From: Planctomycetaceae bacterium
Lineage (GTDB): Bacteria > Planctomycetota > Planctomycetia > Pirellulales > Pirellulaceae
Length of the DNA stretch: 64,000 bases
Reading direction: 5' to 3'
NCBI GenBank assembly: GCA_020638995.1
Contig: JACKHM010000001.1
Location: 1,550,001 to 1,614,000 of the forward strand
Part shown: piece after piece, positions 53,276 to 62,720 of the stretch
How the letters are laid out: every line of letters starts with the position of its first letter
Numbering within the stretch: the stretch's first letter is position 1
Made by a program: the position numbers and the translations under genes
Notes under the pieces: generated by a model
What the model was told of the DNA's origin: nothing
Seen by the model: only the letters and a program-made list of their open reading frames with translations
The model's database searches: none

Positions 53276-54235
53276 ATGCTGCGTTCCTTCATCTTCACAC
53301 TTGTTCTTTCCTGCGTCGTCACGGTATCGACATCCGCTTCAGACAAGCTCAAAGCGCTGATTGTCGATGGTCAGAACAACCACGGCGACTGGCCCAAAAC
53401 GACGTTTATGATGAAGAAGTACCTGGAGGACACCGGGTTGTTTACAGTGGATATCTCGCGCAGCGCCTACACCTGGAAGGGCGAAGACTTGCTTGAGAAG
53501 TTTCCGCTCGCTGGAGTTACAACAACCGCGGTGGACAAGCCACAATCGGATCCGAATTTCAAACCGGAGTTTTCGAAGTTTGACGTCGTGATTTCAAATT
53601 TTGGATATGGTGCCGCCCCTTGGCCGCAAGAGACGCAAGCCGCTTTCGAGCAGTTCGTTCGTGGCGGTGGTGGCTTGGTCATCGTACATGCAGCAAACAA
53701 CTCATTCGGCGAGTGGGGCGAGTACAACAAGATGATCGGAATTGGCGGATGGGGCGGGCGTAACGAGAAGCACGGGCCATATATCTATCTCGATGAAAAG
53801 GGCGAAGTAATTCGCGACACGACGGTCGGCAACGGTGGGCACCATGGCAAGCAACATCCATTTGAAGTGGTTATCCGAGACGATACTCATCCGATCACAA
53901 AGGGCATGCCCCGCGAGTGGCTGCACGCCCAGGACGAGTTGTACGACAAGCTGCGCGGTCCGGGCGAAAACCTGCGCATTTTGGCAACTGCGTATGCGAG
54001 CCCCGATCACGGAGGCAGCGGAAGGCACGAACCCATGCTGATGACGATCGACTATGGAAAAGGTCGCGTTTTTCACACGCCGATGGGCCACGCGTCGTAC
54101 TCGGTAGAATGTGTCGGTTTCATAGTCTCGCTCCAGCGTGGAGCCGAGTGGGCCGCGACCGGAAGAGTCACTCAATCGGAGATTCCACTCGACTTTCCGA
54201 CAGCAGACACGGTCAGCGTGCGGAAGTTTGAATAG
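53276..54235 (+). CDS. Secreted ThuA-like protein
   Basis: 319 residues: a signal peptide (1-22) and a ThuA/PF06283 type-1-glutamine-amidotransferase-like fold (KALIVDGQNNHGDWPKTT, GGGGLVIVHAANNSF, VIRDDTHPITKGMP). No catalytic Cys triad evident. ThuA proteins act in disaccharide and keto-sugar use and are often near DUF1080 and Gfo/Idh/MocA genes. AGGAG precedes the ATG. Confidence 0.9.
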   Translation: MLRSFIFTLVLSCVVTVSTSASDKLKALIVDGQNNHGDWPKTTFMMKKYLEDTGLFTVDISRSAYTWKGEDLLEKFPLAGVTTTAVDKPQSDPNFKPEFSKFDVVISNFGYGAAPWPQETQAAFEQFVRGGGGLVIVHAANNSFGEWGEYNKMIGIGGWGGRNEKHGPYIYLDEKGEVIRDTTVGNGGHHGKQHPFEVVIRDDTHPITKGMPREWLHAQDELYDKLRGPGENLRILATAYASPDHGGSGRHEPMLMTIDYGKGRVFHTPMGHASYSVECVGFIVSLQRGAEWAATGRVTQSEIPLDFPTADTVSVRKFE

Positions 54236-54325
54236 CGGCCCTGCGTCAGCAAATACCTGCCTTCGAATCGCGCCCCGGGCACCGGCTTGGGGCGCGTCCA
54301 TGTACGGAAAGGATTGTTGCCCAAA

Positions 54326-54362
54326 GGCTTAGGGCGAAGTCGACGGGGCTTAGAGCGAAGTC
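54326..54362. repeat. Imperfect 16-bp direct repeat
   Basis: GGCTTAGGGCGAAGTC at 54326-54341 and GGCTTAGAGCGAAGTC at 54347-54362, one mismatch, 21 bp apart, just upstream of the AlgH-like gene. Confidence 0.4.
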
Positions 54363-54458
54363 AGCGGCTGCATGTCTCGATTTGGCGCGCAGCTTGCTTC
54401 TCTCCCATCCGGGCACACCCGGTTTTCGTGTCAATATGGCATGTTTGGAGCGGAGCGA

Positions 54459-54902
54459 ATGGCTACGAAACAAGATCTAACAACAAAGTCGCTGCGGGGT
54501 CGCATGTTGATTGCAACGCCAATGGCGGATGGCTCGCCTTATCGCCGATCGGCAGTACTCTTGCTCGAACACAATGATCAAGGTGCGTCAGGCATCATTC
54601 TCGATGGTTCGCTCACCGCAACTTTGGACCAAATACGTCAAAACATGCCTCGCATTGCCGAAATGCAGCAACTGCCGACTGCTGGTTTGGCTGCCGTGCC
54701 GGTAAAGATCGCGATGTGGCAACCGGGTCAGTTGGATCGGGAATTGCAAAGTGGTCTCTGGTTCCACGCGCCAGCGAGTCCCCAGCAACTACTAAATGAA
54801 GGTGTTCCTCCCTGGCACGAATTGGTCCGAGAAGTTGGGCGATCAGTATATCGCGAGGCTTTGGGCATCCATGCGTTCCCGGCTGCACCATGGCTGAACT
54901 AG
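54459..54902 (+). CDS. Short YqgE/AlgH-family protein
   Basis: 147 residues from ATG 54459 (GGAG eight bases upstream), clearly shorter than the usual 180-190. The N-terminal core is typical (GRMLIATPMADGSPYRRSAVLLLEHNDQGASGIILD) and so is a later WQPGQLDRELQSGLWF. The middle segment with the GGPV motif is missing. Family function is uncertain (envelope or gene regulation). A strong terminator follows. Confidence 0.85.
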   Translation: MATKQDLTTKSLRGRMLIATPMADGSPYRRSAVLLLEHNDQGASGIILDGSLTATLDQIRQNMPRIAEMQQLPTAGLAAVPVKIAMWQPGQLDRELQSGLWFHAPASPQQLLNEGVPPWHELVREVGRSVYREALGIHAFPAAPWLN

Positions 54903-54949
54903 CCGAACGATGAACTTATTGCGTTACGACGATCAGATTCGAAACAACA

Positions 54950-54987
54950 AACCCGCTTTGCCGAAGCAAAGCGGGTTCTTGTGTTTT
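54950..54987 (+). terminator. Rho-independent terminator
   Basis: Perfect 11-bp stem AACCCGCTTTG / CAAAGCGGGTT with loop CCGAAG, then CTTGTGTTTT. Ends the AlgH-like unit. Confidence 0.9.
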
Positions 54988-55410
54988 AACCTCATTGAAT
55001 GGATGGCGAAGTGGATTTTACCGAAATTCACTCGGAAAGCTGATTCGTATCAGCCTTCCGACGCAACTCGCCGGGTGGATCTTGCATTGCTTGCCCTCCC
55101 TATATGAGGAACGACGGTTGTTAACCACTGAGATCCTGTTTAACAGATTGCGGGAGCCTCGTTCAAGCGAATTTTTCGAAAACTTCATTCCTCGGCGAAA
55201 ATCACCTCGTTCGTCATTCGCTTTGTAGCAGTTGGGCTAACCATTCGGTCAAAAGCTCGCCGAATCCGCTGGTTCCGCGTCCGGTGTTTCTCTGATTTCG
55301 GTGAAAAGCTATATTCAACCTTCTCGACTTTCCATCGCCCGCCATTATTTTGAGCCCACCCAAAACGCGTCGAACACTTTGACGCTTGCTTTTCCGTGAA
55401 AGGATTGCCC
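54988..55410. other. Intergenic region without recognised gene
   Basis: About 420 bases between the terminator and the FKBP gene. No frame has both a ribosome site and protein-like composition, and I saw no RNA gene. Should contain the FKBP promoter. Confidence 0.5.
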
Positions 55411-56121
55411 ATGTTTCGTCTCTCGACTTTCTCTGTCGTCGTTACTCTCTTACCTCTAGTGGTTCATGGTCAAGAGGCGCCTGCTAACGGATTACCCTTG
55501 CCGACGTACAAGACGACTCTTGATCAAGCCAGCTACGGAATTGGGATGAATATTGGCGCGAGCCTCAAGTCGGACGGGCTAGAAATCAACGTCGAGGCGC
55601 TCGCGCAAGGCATAAAGGACGCTATGGAGAATGCAAAACCACGTTTGGATCAGGCTCAGATCTCTGCCGCTCTCCAGGCCTTTTCGCGAGAGATGGAAGC
55701 CAAGGCTGCTGCGCGCGGAAAGTTGATTGGCGAAACCAACATGCGCGAGGGCAAGGCGTTTTTGGCTGCTAACAAAGCCAAGCAGGGCGTTGTAACGCTG
55801 CCAAGCGGATTGCAATACTCCGTGCTCAAGCAGGGCACTGGTCCAACTCCGAAGCTGACCGATACCGTGCGGACCCACTATCACGGCACCCTACTGGACG
55901 GCACAGTGTTCGATAGCTCAGTCGAGCGCAACGAACCTGCAACATTTCCTGTCGGTCGCGTGATTCGTGGTTGGACGGAGGCTCTGCAACTGATGCAAGT
56001 CGGCTCGAAGTGGCGATTGTTCGTTCCGTCGGAACTGGCCTATGGACCGCAAGGCGCGGGCGCAGATATTGGTCCTCACGCCGTGTTGGTGTTCGATGTC
56101 GAATTGCTCGGCATCGAGTAA
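55411..56121 (+). CDS. FKBP-type peptidyl-prolyl isomerase, secreted
   Basis: 236 residues. A signal peptide (1-20); an N-terminal helical dimerisation part as in Mip/FkpA/FklB (about 30-125, DQASYGIGMNIGASLKSDG); a C-terminal FKBP domain (about 130-236) with GTVFDSSVERNEPATFPVG, VIRGWTEAL and YGPQGAG. Periplasmic folding helper. ATG 55411 with AAAGGA upstream. Confidence 0.93.
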   Translation: MFRLSTFSVVVTLLPLVVHGQEAPANGLPLPTYKTTLDQASYGIGMNIGASLKSDGLEINVEALAQGIKDAMENAKPRLDQAQISAALQAFSREMEAKAAARGKLIGETNMREGKAFLAANKAKQGVVTLPSGLQYSVLKQGTGPTPKLTDTVRTHYHGTLLDGTVFDSSVERNEPATFPVGRVIRGWTEALQLMQVGSKWRLFVPSELAYGPQGAGADIGPHAVLVFDVELLGIE

Positions 56122-56270
56122 GGACCGCATACTCGCTGGCTTCACGTCACGATTTCTTTTCCTTTTGCGGATTCCAACTTTCCTGATTTGGGACTTGCGT
56201 CCGCTGTGCGCCTAACCATGATGTGAGACAAGCAAATCACGATTTATCAGACTTCGAGGGACCTACGAAA

Positions 56271-57446
56271 ATGCGTTGCGCGATGATGTCTACTGTACTA
56301 CTGCTAGTGATCGCAAACAGTGTCGGTGCTCAAATCGATGAATCTGAGTTGTCGTTGCAAGTTGAACGAGCGTTTCCCAGTTTAAGGATTCGCCGCCCGG
56401 TCGTAATCGCCAATGCGGGTGACGGTTCCGATCGTCTTTTCTTTGTCACACAACAGGGAGTGATCCATGTGATTCCAAACGACCCGTTGGTCGAAAAGAC
56501 AATGACCTTCTTGGACATTGAATCACGCGTGGTCTACAAGGACAAGGAAAACGAAGAAGGTATGTTGGGGTTGGCCTTTCATCCAAATTATGAACGAAAC
56601 GGAGAGTTTTTTGTCTACTACACGACCGCCGACGCTCCGCACACGTCAGTTATATCTCGGTTTCGTGTTTCAAAAGATGATCCCAATCGTGCCGATCCTG
56701 AATCGGAGGAAGAACTACTTCGTGTTAAACAGCCGTACTGGAATCACAACGGCGGGGCATTGGCGTTCGGTCCCGATGGGTACTTGTATATCGCGTTGGG
56801 CGATGGCGGTGCGGGGAACGATCCACATGGCAACGGCCAGAATCTTGCCACACTGCTCGGTTCGATTCTTCGAATCAACGTGAACCAAAAGGATGAGGAC
56901 AAGAATTACTCCGTCCCGAAAGACAATCCGTTCGTCGGGAATGAACGAGCACGAGGCGAAATCTGGGCCTATGGACTTCGGAATGTTTGGGGTATGTCGT
57001 TCGATCGCAAGACAGGCCAACTCTGGGCCGCGGATGTTGGGCAGAACATTTGGGAAGAAATTGATCTAATAACGCGGGGGGGGAACTACGGCTGGAATCT
57101 TCGCGAGGCAACACACCAATTCGGCGACGGTATCTCGGAGTCCCGAGGCGACTTGATTGATCCGATTTGGGAGTACCACCACGATGTCGGAAAGTCGATT
57201 ACCGGAGGATCGGTCTACCGCGGTAAAAAGCTGCCCGAGTTGGCTGGTGCCTACCTGTATGCGGACTATGTCAGCGGTCGTGTGTGGGCACTGCGTTATA
57301 ACGACGTAACGAAGGCAGTTGTCGCCAACCACTCGATTCCCGCAAAGAGTATGCCAGTCATTGCGTTCGGCGAAGACGAAGAGGGGGAGATCTACTTCAC
57401 CGATTCCTTTGGATTCATTTACCAATTTGGCCACGCGAACCGATAG
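56271..57446 (+). CDS. Secreted PQQ-dependent sugar dehydrogenase-like protein
   Basis: 391 residues: a signal peptide, then a six-bladed beta-propeller of the glucose/sorbosone dehydrogenase family (PF07995). Marks are EGMLGLAFHPNYERNGEFFVYYT, HNGGALAFGPDGYLYIALGDGG, GLRNVWGMSFDRKTGQLWAADVGQN and EEIDLITRGGNYGWN. Oxidises sugars or sugar alcohols in the periplasm with PQQ. ATG 56271 has GAGGGA upstream. Confidence 0.93.
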   Translation: MRCAMMSTVLLLVIANSVGAQIDESELSLQVERAFPSLRIRRPVVIANAGDGSDRLFFVTQQGVIHVIPNDPLVEKTMTFLDIESRVVYKDKENEEGMLGLAFHPNYERNGEFFVYYTTADAPHTSVISRFRVSKDDPNRADPESEEELLRVKQPYWNHNGGALAFGPDGYLYIALGDGGAGNDPHGNGQNLATLLGSILRINVNQKDEDKNYSVPKDNPFVGNERARGEIWAYGLRNVWGMSFDRKTGQLWAADVGQNIWEEIDLITRGGNYGWNLREATHQFGDGISESRGDLIDPIWEYHHDVGKSITGGSVYRGKKLPELAGAYLYADYVSGRVWALRYNDVTKAVVANHSIPAKSMPVIAFGEDEEGEIYFTDSFGFIYQFGHANR

Positions 57447-57449
57447 GCA

Positions 57450-59198
57450 CTAGCGATCTTGGCCAAAGGTTTCAGCCTGAGTATCACTTTGGATCCATGT
57501 CGACGATAACGAGTGCGACGCATCATCCACCTCGTTTTGCGTGGCTCCTAACAAATCGGAGAGTGTGCCTGTCGCCTGGGCCGATAGACGCTTCACATCA
57601 TTCGCCTCGCTCAGTTCTGCAGAACTGGCATGACGCGAAAATGCCAGCAGATCATTGAGCAGTTCCTCAATTCGGGAGACTCCTCCGACGACGGCGGGTA
57701 CGAGGTCTGAATTGACGCGTTCAGTGTGATGTTGCAATTCAGCAACTTCGCTGACCAACGCGTGGGCAATCATTCGGATAGGCTCTCTGGGATCGAGAGA
57801 CCTCGGACGGTCTTCATCGGAGGGACCTTCGAGAACGGAATCGTCCAGCATAGAGCCTGGAGAAACTGCAAGAAGGTTCGTGAACCAACGCAGCAAGCTC
57901 CCACGACTGATCATACCGGTCGGTCGACCCTCCGTGACGACGATCACTCCGCGCAGCGACACACGACAGAGGAAATCGTAGATCGCCGACACTGGCGTCG
58001 TCTCTTCGTAACAAACCACATTTCGTTTCATCACGTCCTTGATCTTTGTCGCCCACCACTTGGGACACATCATAATTGACATGACGTCTCGTTCGGAAAG
58101 AATCCCAACGAGTTTCCCATCCTGGTCGACGACGGGCGCAGAGTTGAACCGAAATCGCAGAAAGTAGCGTGCCGCGCGACCGACGGTTTCATTTTCGCTT
58201 AGTCCGGCGATGATGGTCGTCATCACGTCCCGCGCGATTAGTCCATCAAAGACCGCTTCCGGTCCTGCCGCGTTCGACTTCGCATCGTTCGATGTCGCGA
58301 GCGAACGAAATCCGACCACACGATCCCGCCCCGAACGCTTCGCGACGAGGAGCGCTTGATCTGCGAGGTCAACCAACGCATCGGCTTCGTTTGTATCGGC
58401 AAGCCGTTCAGCGACTCCGAAACTTGCAGTGAGGGGCATTCCGAGCCCAGTTACGAGATCTGTCTTCGTCGCCAGTCGCTTGCGTACACGTTCCGCCCAG
58501 GCGGTGGCGTGCGGTTCGTCAGTTTCCGGGAGCAGAACGCAAAACTCCTCGCCACCATATCGACCGATTACGTCACTGCCGCGACAGCTCTCCTGTAGCA
58601 CTTTTGCGAAAGCTCGTAACGCTTGGTCGCCAAGTCGATGTCCGTACGTGTCGTTAATTCGTTTAAAGTAGTCGATGTCGATCATCACCGCCGATAGCGG
58701 AATGTGGTGGCGACGTGCCCGACTCCATTCCCGTTCGGCCAGCTCAAAGAACGTACGCCGCGTCGCAAGCCCTGTCAGCGAGTCGGTTTTAGCTAAGACA
58801 TTGAGCTTTGATTCCAACTCTAACACTCGCAATCCCGATTTTACGCGAGCAACGAGTTCCGCTTTGTCGATAGGCTTCTTCAGCAGATCGTCCGCGCCCG
58901 CTTCAAATGCTTGGACCATGTCTTCCGAGCAACAATGCGTGGTGACAACAATCGTATAGACGTAGCGTGGGAGCTCCTGCTTTCGCAACCACCGGCATAA
59001 CTCGACGCCATCTAGGTGTGGCATGTCGCGATCTACCAGCAAGATATGAGGACAATTCGCCTCGATCGCTGCAACCGCCTGGCGTCCATCGCTGGCGATT
59101 TCCACGAGGTAACCGCTGCTCTCCATCCACTTGCGTAACAGACGGAGAAGTGCCGAATCGTCGTCGGCTATAAGGATTCTGACCGGCTCGTAGGACAT
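57450..59198 (-). CDS. Response regulator-GGDEF-CBS protein
   Basis: 582 residues. A receiver domain (1-120, phospho-acceptor Asp56); a diguanylate cyclase domain with intact GGEEF (215-219) and an inhibitory I-site RGSD (206-209); a CBS pair (about 315-445); and a C-terminal helical region (about 480-550). It should make cyclic-di-GMP in response to phosphorylation, with an added nucleotide-sensing CBS module. ATG 59198. No EAL domain. Confidence 0.93.
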   Translation of the reverse strand: MSYEPVRILIADDDSALLRLLRKWMESSGYLVEIASDGRQAVAAIEANCPHILLVDRDMPHLDGVELCRWLRKQELPRYVYTIVVTTHCCSEDMVQAFEAGADDLLKKPIDKAELVARVKSGLRVLELESKLNVLAKTDSLTGLATRRTFFELAEREWSRARRHHIPLSAVMIDIDYFKRINDTYGHRLGDQALRAFAKVLQESCRGSDVIGRYGGEEFCVLLPETDEPHATAWAERVRKRLATKTDLVTGLGMPLTASFGVAERLADTNEADALVDLADQALLVAKRSGRDRVVGFRSLATSNDAKSNAAGPEAVFDGLIARDVMTTIIAGLSENETVGRAARYFLRFRFNSAPVVDQDGKLVGILSERDVMSIMMCPKWWATKIKDVMKRNVVCYEETTPVSAIYDFLCRVSLRGVIVVTEGRPTGMISRGSLLRWFTNLLAVSPGSMLDDSVLEGPSDEDRPRSLDPREPIRMIAHALVSEVAELQHHTERVNSDLVPAVVGGVSRIEELLNDLLAFSRHASSAELSEANDVKRLSAQATGTLSDLLGATQNEVDDASHSLSSTWIQSDTQAETFGQDR

Positions 59199-59264
59199 GG
59201 AACCATCTACTGGGTGTCTCAAACACAGGCCCTACGCAAAGGAGCGGCGCGCAAGGTGTCTAGC

Positions 59265-59498
59265 CTAACTGTAGGTCGCAGTTCGCTCGGCGTTATGTCC
59301 GCAGTATTGTGGGTTTCCAAGAAACAGTTCCCGGAGGAGCCGGTATGTCGCGACAGCAGCTAGAATCAGCACAAAGAACCGGACCGATAGAATCGAACTT
59401 TTTGCTATGGAGTTTTTGCGACCACGCGTCTCAACGTCAGGTCGATCGCTGATTCCCGACGGTTCAGCGACCGCTAATATACTGACGCCAGCTCGCAA
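59265..59498 (-). CDS. Possible small membrane protein after hsp70
   Basis: Up to 77 residues from TTG, overlapping the hsp70 end by 35 bp. One hydrophobic helix, SVRFFVLILAAVATYRLL, then a short tail. No ribosome site and an unusual start, so this may be a chance frame. Confidence 0.28.
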   Translation of the reverse strand: MRAGVSILAVAEPSGISDRPDVETRGRKNSIAKSSILSVRFFVLILAAVATYRLLRELFLGNPQYCGHNAERTATYS

Positions 59499-60987
59499 GC
59501 TGCTCTTGTGTCAAGGAATTATCCCGCTGAATCTCATGGCATAATTCTTTTCCCGCACAGTTCACCATCACGGTTAACCTGCCGTTTTCAGCGTATCGAA
59601 AACCGACTTCGATCGGGGTCTCGGCGGGCAAATTCGGAGGCAACTCACGAACGGAACACTTGCCGATCTGCGAACAATCGTCGGGGGAGGCACTCTCGCC
59701 TTCGACGATCTGTACCAAGATTGACTTTTGTGCCGCCTTATGAGTTTTGAAGATGCGTTTCGCAGAGACAGGCAAGGGAGTATTACGAGGGACGAGAATA
59801 GCGTTGCGCTGCCGCTGAGTAACTGAGTCCCGGGCGACTACTCCCAGGCTGTGAGAATTTACATTTCTTACGGTCACGCGAGGAGCCTGTCCATGACTGC
59901 GTTCAAGTAGCAGGCCGGCGTGGATCGCCGCGCCATGTGCGACTGCCTCGTCCGGCGAGATCGAGCGGTCCAACTCCTTGCCGGTAATCGTTTGCAACAT
60001 CTCGCAAACGGCTGGCATTCGTGTAGATCCCCCGACAAGCAACACTCGATCGATTTCTTCCCACTTTAGTCCTGCCGCTTGAAGCGTCTGACGTGTCGTG
60101 AATGCCGTCCGATCCAATAAGTCGCGAGTCATTTCCTCAAATTGAACTCGAGTGATCTCCAACCGAACGGCCTGTCCTTTGTAGTCGCAAGTAACTGTTG
60201 CCTTGGAACGCGCTGATAAAGTACGTTTCGTGTCTTCGCACTCTCGCCATAAGCGTCCTTCGGTATTTGGGTCTTCTCGTGGATCGATGCCAAAGCGTCG
60301 AACAAATTCTTCGGCGACATAATCGACCAAACGCTGGTCCCAGTCACGACCGCCTAACCGCACATCACCATCCGTTGCCAACGTCACAAACTGATCCGAC
60401 GAGATCTCCATCACGGTGACGTCGAAGGTGCCGCCACCGAGGTCATAGACGAGGATACGTCGCGGCCCTTTGACAGTTGCCGGCGAGTTCTTACCGCTTT
60501 CTTGGAAACCAAACGCAATGGCGGCGGCCGTTGGCTCGTTGATGATATCCATCACGTCAAAGCCCGCCATATAGCCAGCATCTTGGGTTGCCTTTCGGCG
60601 TACTTCGTCAAAGTATGCGGGCACGGTGATTACGACTTTGTCAAACGCACCAATCAGTCTCTCCGCATCGACGCGTAGCTTGTTAAGCACCCATGCTTCC
60701 AGCGCTTCGGGCGGATATTGTCGACCGCCGAGCACTTTCTCGTACATGCGATTTCCGAGGTCGCGTTTGGCGCATTCTGCGACTTGAGCTGCGGCCGTGC
60801 TGATGGCTTTGACCGCCTCCTTGCCGACAATGACCTCGGACTCCTCAAAGAACACAACGCTCGGAGTCAGTTTATCGCCCTCTCCATTGACTAATGTTTG
60901 CGGGCGGCCTAAATCATCGAGCACGGCAACGGCGGAGAAGGTGGTTCCGAGATCGATTCCAATGGCGTGGTGACGAGGCTGATTCAT
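59464..60987 (-). CDS. Hsp70-family chaperone, short form
   Basis: 507 residues from ATG 60987. The nucleotide-binding domain is intact (AIGIDLGTTFSAVAV, VYDLGGGTFDVTV, LLVGGSTRMPAV). A beta substrate-binding domain follows, but the helical lid and C-terminal tail of DnaK (about 640 residues) are missing. No dnaJ or grpE adjoins. Likely a specialised Hsp70 rather than the housekeeping DnaK. Confidence 0.92.
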   Translation of the reverse strand: MNQPRHHAIGIDLGTTFSAVAVLDDLGRPQTLVNGEGDKLTPSVVFFEESEVIVGKEAVKAISTAAAQVAECAKRDLGNRMYEKVLGGRQYPPEALEAWVLNKLRVDAERLIGAFDKVVITVPAYFDEVRRKATQDAGYMAGFDVMDIINEPTAAAIAFGFQESGKNSPATVKGPRRILVYDLGGGTFDVTVMEISSDQFVTLATDGDVRLGGRDWDQRLVDYVAEEFVRRFGIDPREDPNTEGRLWRECEDTKRTLSARSKATVTCDYKGQAVRLEITRVQFEEMTRDLLDRTAFTTRQTLQAAGLKWEEIDRVLLVGGSTRMPAVCEMLQTITGKELDRSISPDEAVAHGAAIHAGLLLERSHGQAPRVTVRNVNSHSLGVVARDSVTQRQRNAILVPRNTPLPVSAKRIFKTHKAAQKSILVQIVEGESASPDDCSQIGKCSVRELPPNLPAETPIEVGFRYAENGRLTVMVNCAGKELCHEIQRDNSLTQEQLASWRQYISGR

Positions 60988-61293
60988 ATCGTTTGACGAG
61001 TTGCTAGTGGCTAGAACGTCCGCGATGCCCGCAACGGCATCCTGCTCGTAATCTAACCTACACCGACCAATGCCATGATGAAATCTTGTCCTAGAAGTTC
61101 TACGGAAGAAATTCTGCACTTCGGACTAGGTAAGCTTTCCCGACCAGGGAACGGTTAATGACAGGTGAAGTTGTGCGCACAAACAGAATCTTTTTGGAGG
61201 TGCCGCGGACACAATGTCGATGCCATATCGAGAACCACGGATGGCGTTCATGAAAAAGGAGGGATTCCGTCTCGAAACACCAGGAGTACTCCG

Positions 61294-61419
61294 ATGCCTG
61301 TTGACGTCATCCACGCACTAATGGGAGTTGCCTACCTGCTGACTTGGGCTTGCATCGGACAAATGAATGTCCGTCGAAGCCACACGCCCGAATTTGAACC
61401 AAGTCGTAACGCTCCCTAG
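61294..61419 (+). CDS. 41-residue hydrophobic peptide
   Basis: ATG 61294 has AGGAG seven bases upstream, a strong ribosome site. The peptide has one hydrophobic helix (about 4-22) and a polar tail. No family recognised. Confidence 0.45.
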   Translation: MPVDVIHALMGVAYLLTWACIGQMNVRRSHTPEFEPSRNAP

Positions 61420-61470
61420 TCGATCGCGATAGTAGCCTAAGTTTATCGCGGACCACGCATTTCCATCGTG

Positions 61471-61529
61471 GCCATCACTTTCCAAGTGATGAGCTCTAGC
61501 GTGTAGCCATCACCTTCCAAGTGATGAGC
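61471..61529. repeat. Pair of REP-like hairpin repeats
   Basis: Two 24-bp copies of GCCATCACYTTCCAAGTGATGAGC at 61471-61494 and 61506-61529, differing at one base. Each folds into a CATCACTT/AAGTGATG hairpin with a TCC loop. A decayed related inverted repeat follows at 61536-61556. Intergenic, between the 41-residue peptide and a reverse gene. Confidence 0.7.
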
Positions 61530-61580
61530 GCTTCGGCTACTTGAAAAGTAACGAGTACCTTCCGAGCGTAGTCCAGCGTC

Positions 61581-62447
61581 CTAGAACGATCCGCGAGTTC
61601 GCGGGACGCCACTACTTCGCGTCGCCCACGTCGCATTCTCAACCGACGGTGACTCGAGGACGAGCAACTCCTCAATCATCCCTTGAGTGTCGTTGGCAGC
61701 ATGTTGCATTCGCAGCAACCAAAGTGATTTAAGCGTTCCGCTTGACTCAAATAGTTCACTAGGCAGACACGTTAGGATCCCGGCGGCAACTCGGCAGTTC
61801 AGATCTTCGTTCGGAGACGAGAGATGGGCTTGTCCTTGATAGGCGATTCTTAGCGACGCCAGCATCAACGACCACGACGTCTCTGAATGCGGCGACTCCC
61901 TAGTATCATCCGCAAATTCTCTGACTCGTTTGGGCGAGAACGCAAACTCGGCAACTTCCTCCGAGTTCGGCAAATGTCCGAGCAGCATATCATTCCAGCG
62001 TTCGTTTCGACGCCGCATGCGATTTAGAATTACGGCCTCCTCCACTCTCAGTCCATGACCGTACACCATCAAGTTCAATGCTCGGTTACGAGCTTCAAGG
62101 TGACCAGCCATCACATTACGAACGATTGGGCTTGCCTCATCTAAACTTCGCCGGCGTTCGTATGTACAACACACCGCGCCCCATACTCGCGTTAGCACTT
62201 CCGTAGTCAATATCTCTTCGAGCACATAGCGAATCTCGGCCCAACGCGACGCCATGTCCTTTGGCTTGACGTATTGCAGTTCATACGAAAAGGTCTTTAG
62301 ACTTCGCGCCCAACGCTCATGTCGGCAGCGCGAGGCCGTCCAGTATTGTTCTAACCCGCTGTCCGACAAACGCGAAGTGTGGCCGATAATCGCTGATCCG
62401 TTCGACGCCAAGAGAGCAGCGAATTCAACAAGTTCACGAGCATGCAT
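61581..62447 (-). CDS. Hypothetical protein
   Basis: 288 residues, cytoplasmic, mostly helical, rich in Arg, Glu and Ala. No family recognised. Conserved-looking stretches include RNRALNLMVYGHGLRVEEAVILNRMRRRNERW. No strong ribosome site before ATG 62447. The 270-bp region upstream holds nothing I recognise. Confidence 0.7.
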   Translation of the reverse strand: MHARELVEFAALLASNGSAIIGHTSRLSDSGLEQYWTASRCRHERWARSLKTFSYELQYVKPKDMASRWAEIRYVLEEILTTEVLTRVWGAVCCTYERRRSLDEASPIVRNVMAGHLEARNRALNLMVYGHGLRVEEAVILNRMRRRNERWNDMLLGHLPNSEEVAEFAFSPKRVREFADDTRESPHSETSWSLMLASLRIAYQGQAHLSSPNEDLNCRVAAGILTCLPSELFESSGTLKSLWLLRMQHAANDTQGMIEELLVLESPSVENATWATRSSGVPRTRGSF

Positions 62448-62720
62448 ACGTTTGCGATCCGATTCGGTTTACAAATTTTTCAGCGAACCAGATGTTCGCA
62501 CCTTCGTCTTGGAACTGCGGATCGACAATATGCAAACTGAGGACCAAGCATCGGCTCTCGTTTAGCAATACGAGTCAACCGTACGGAAACCGTGCGAAAA
62601 AGCCGGATCGGACAGATTTTGTCCGCTTCGGAGGATGTAGCGAAAAGGCAACGCAACCGGAGTCTACACGCAAAAAAGCAACGCCTGTTGTCCGGGGGCA
62701 ACATCGCTGTTCCGTACGAG

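Noticed and set aside
61471..61529. Two hairpin repeats as a mini CRISPR
   Set aside because: Only two complete copies, an 11-bp spacer and no cas genes.
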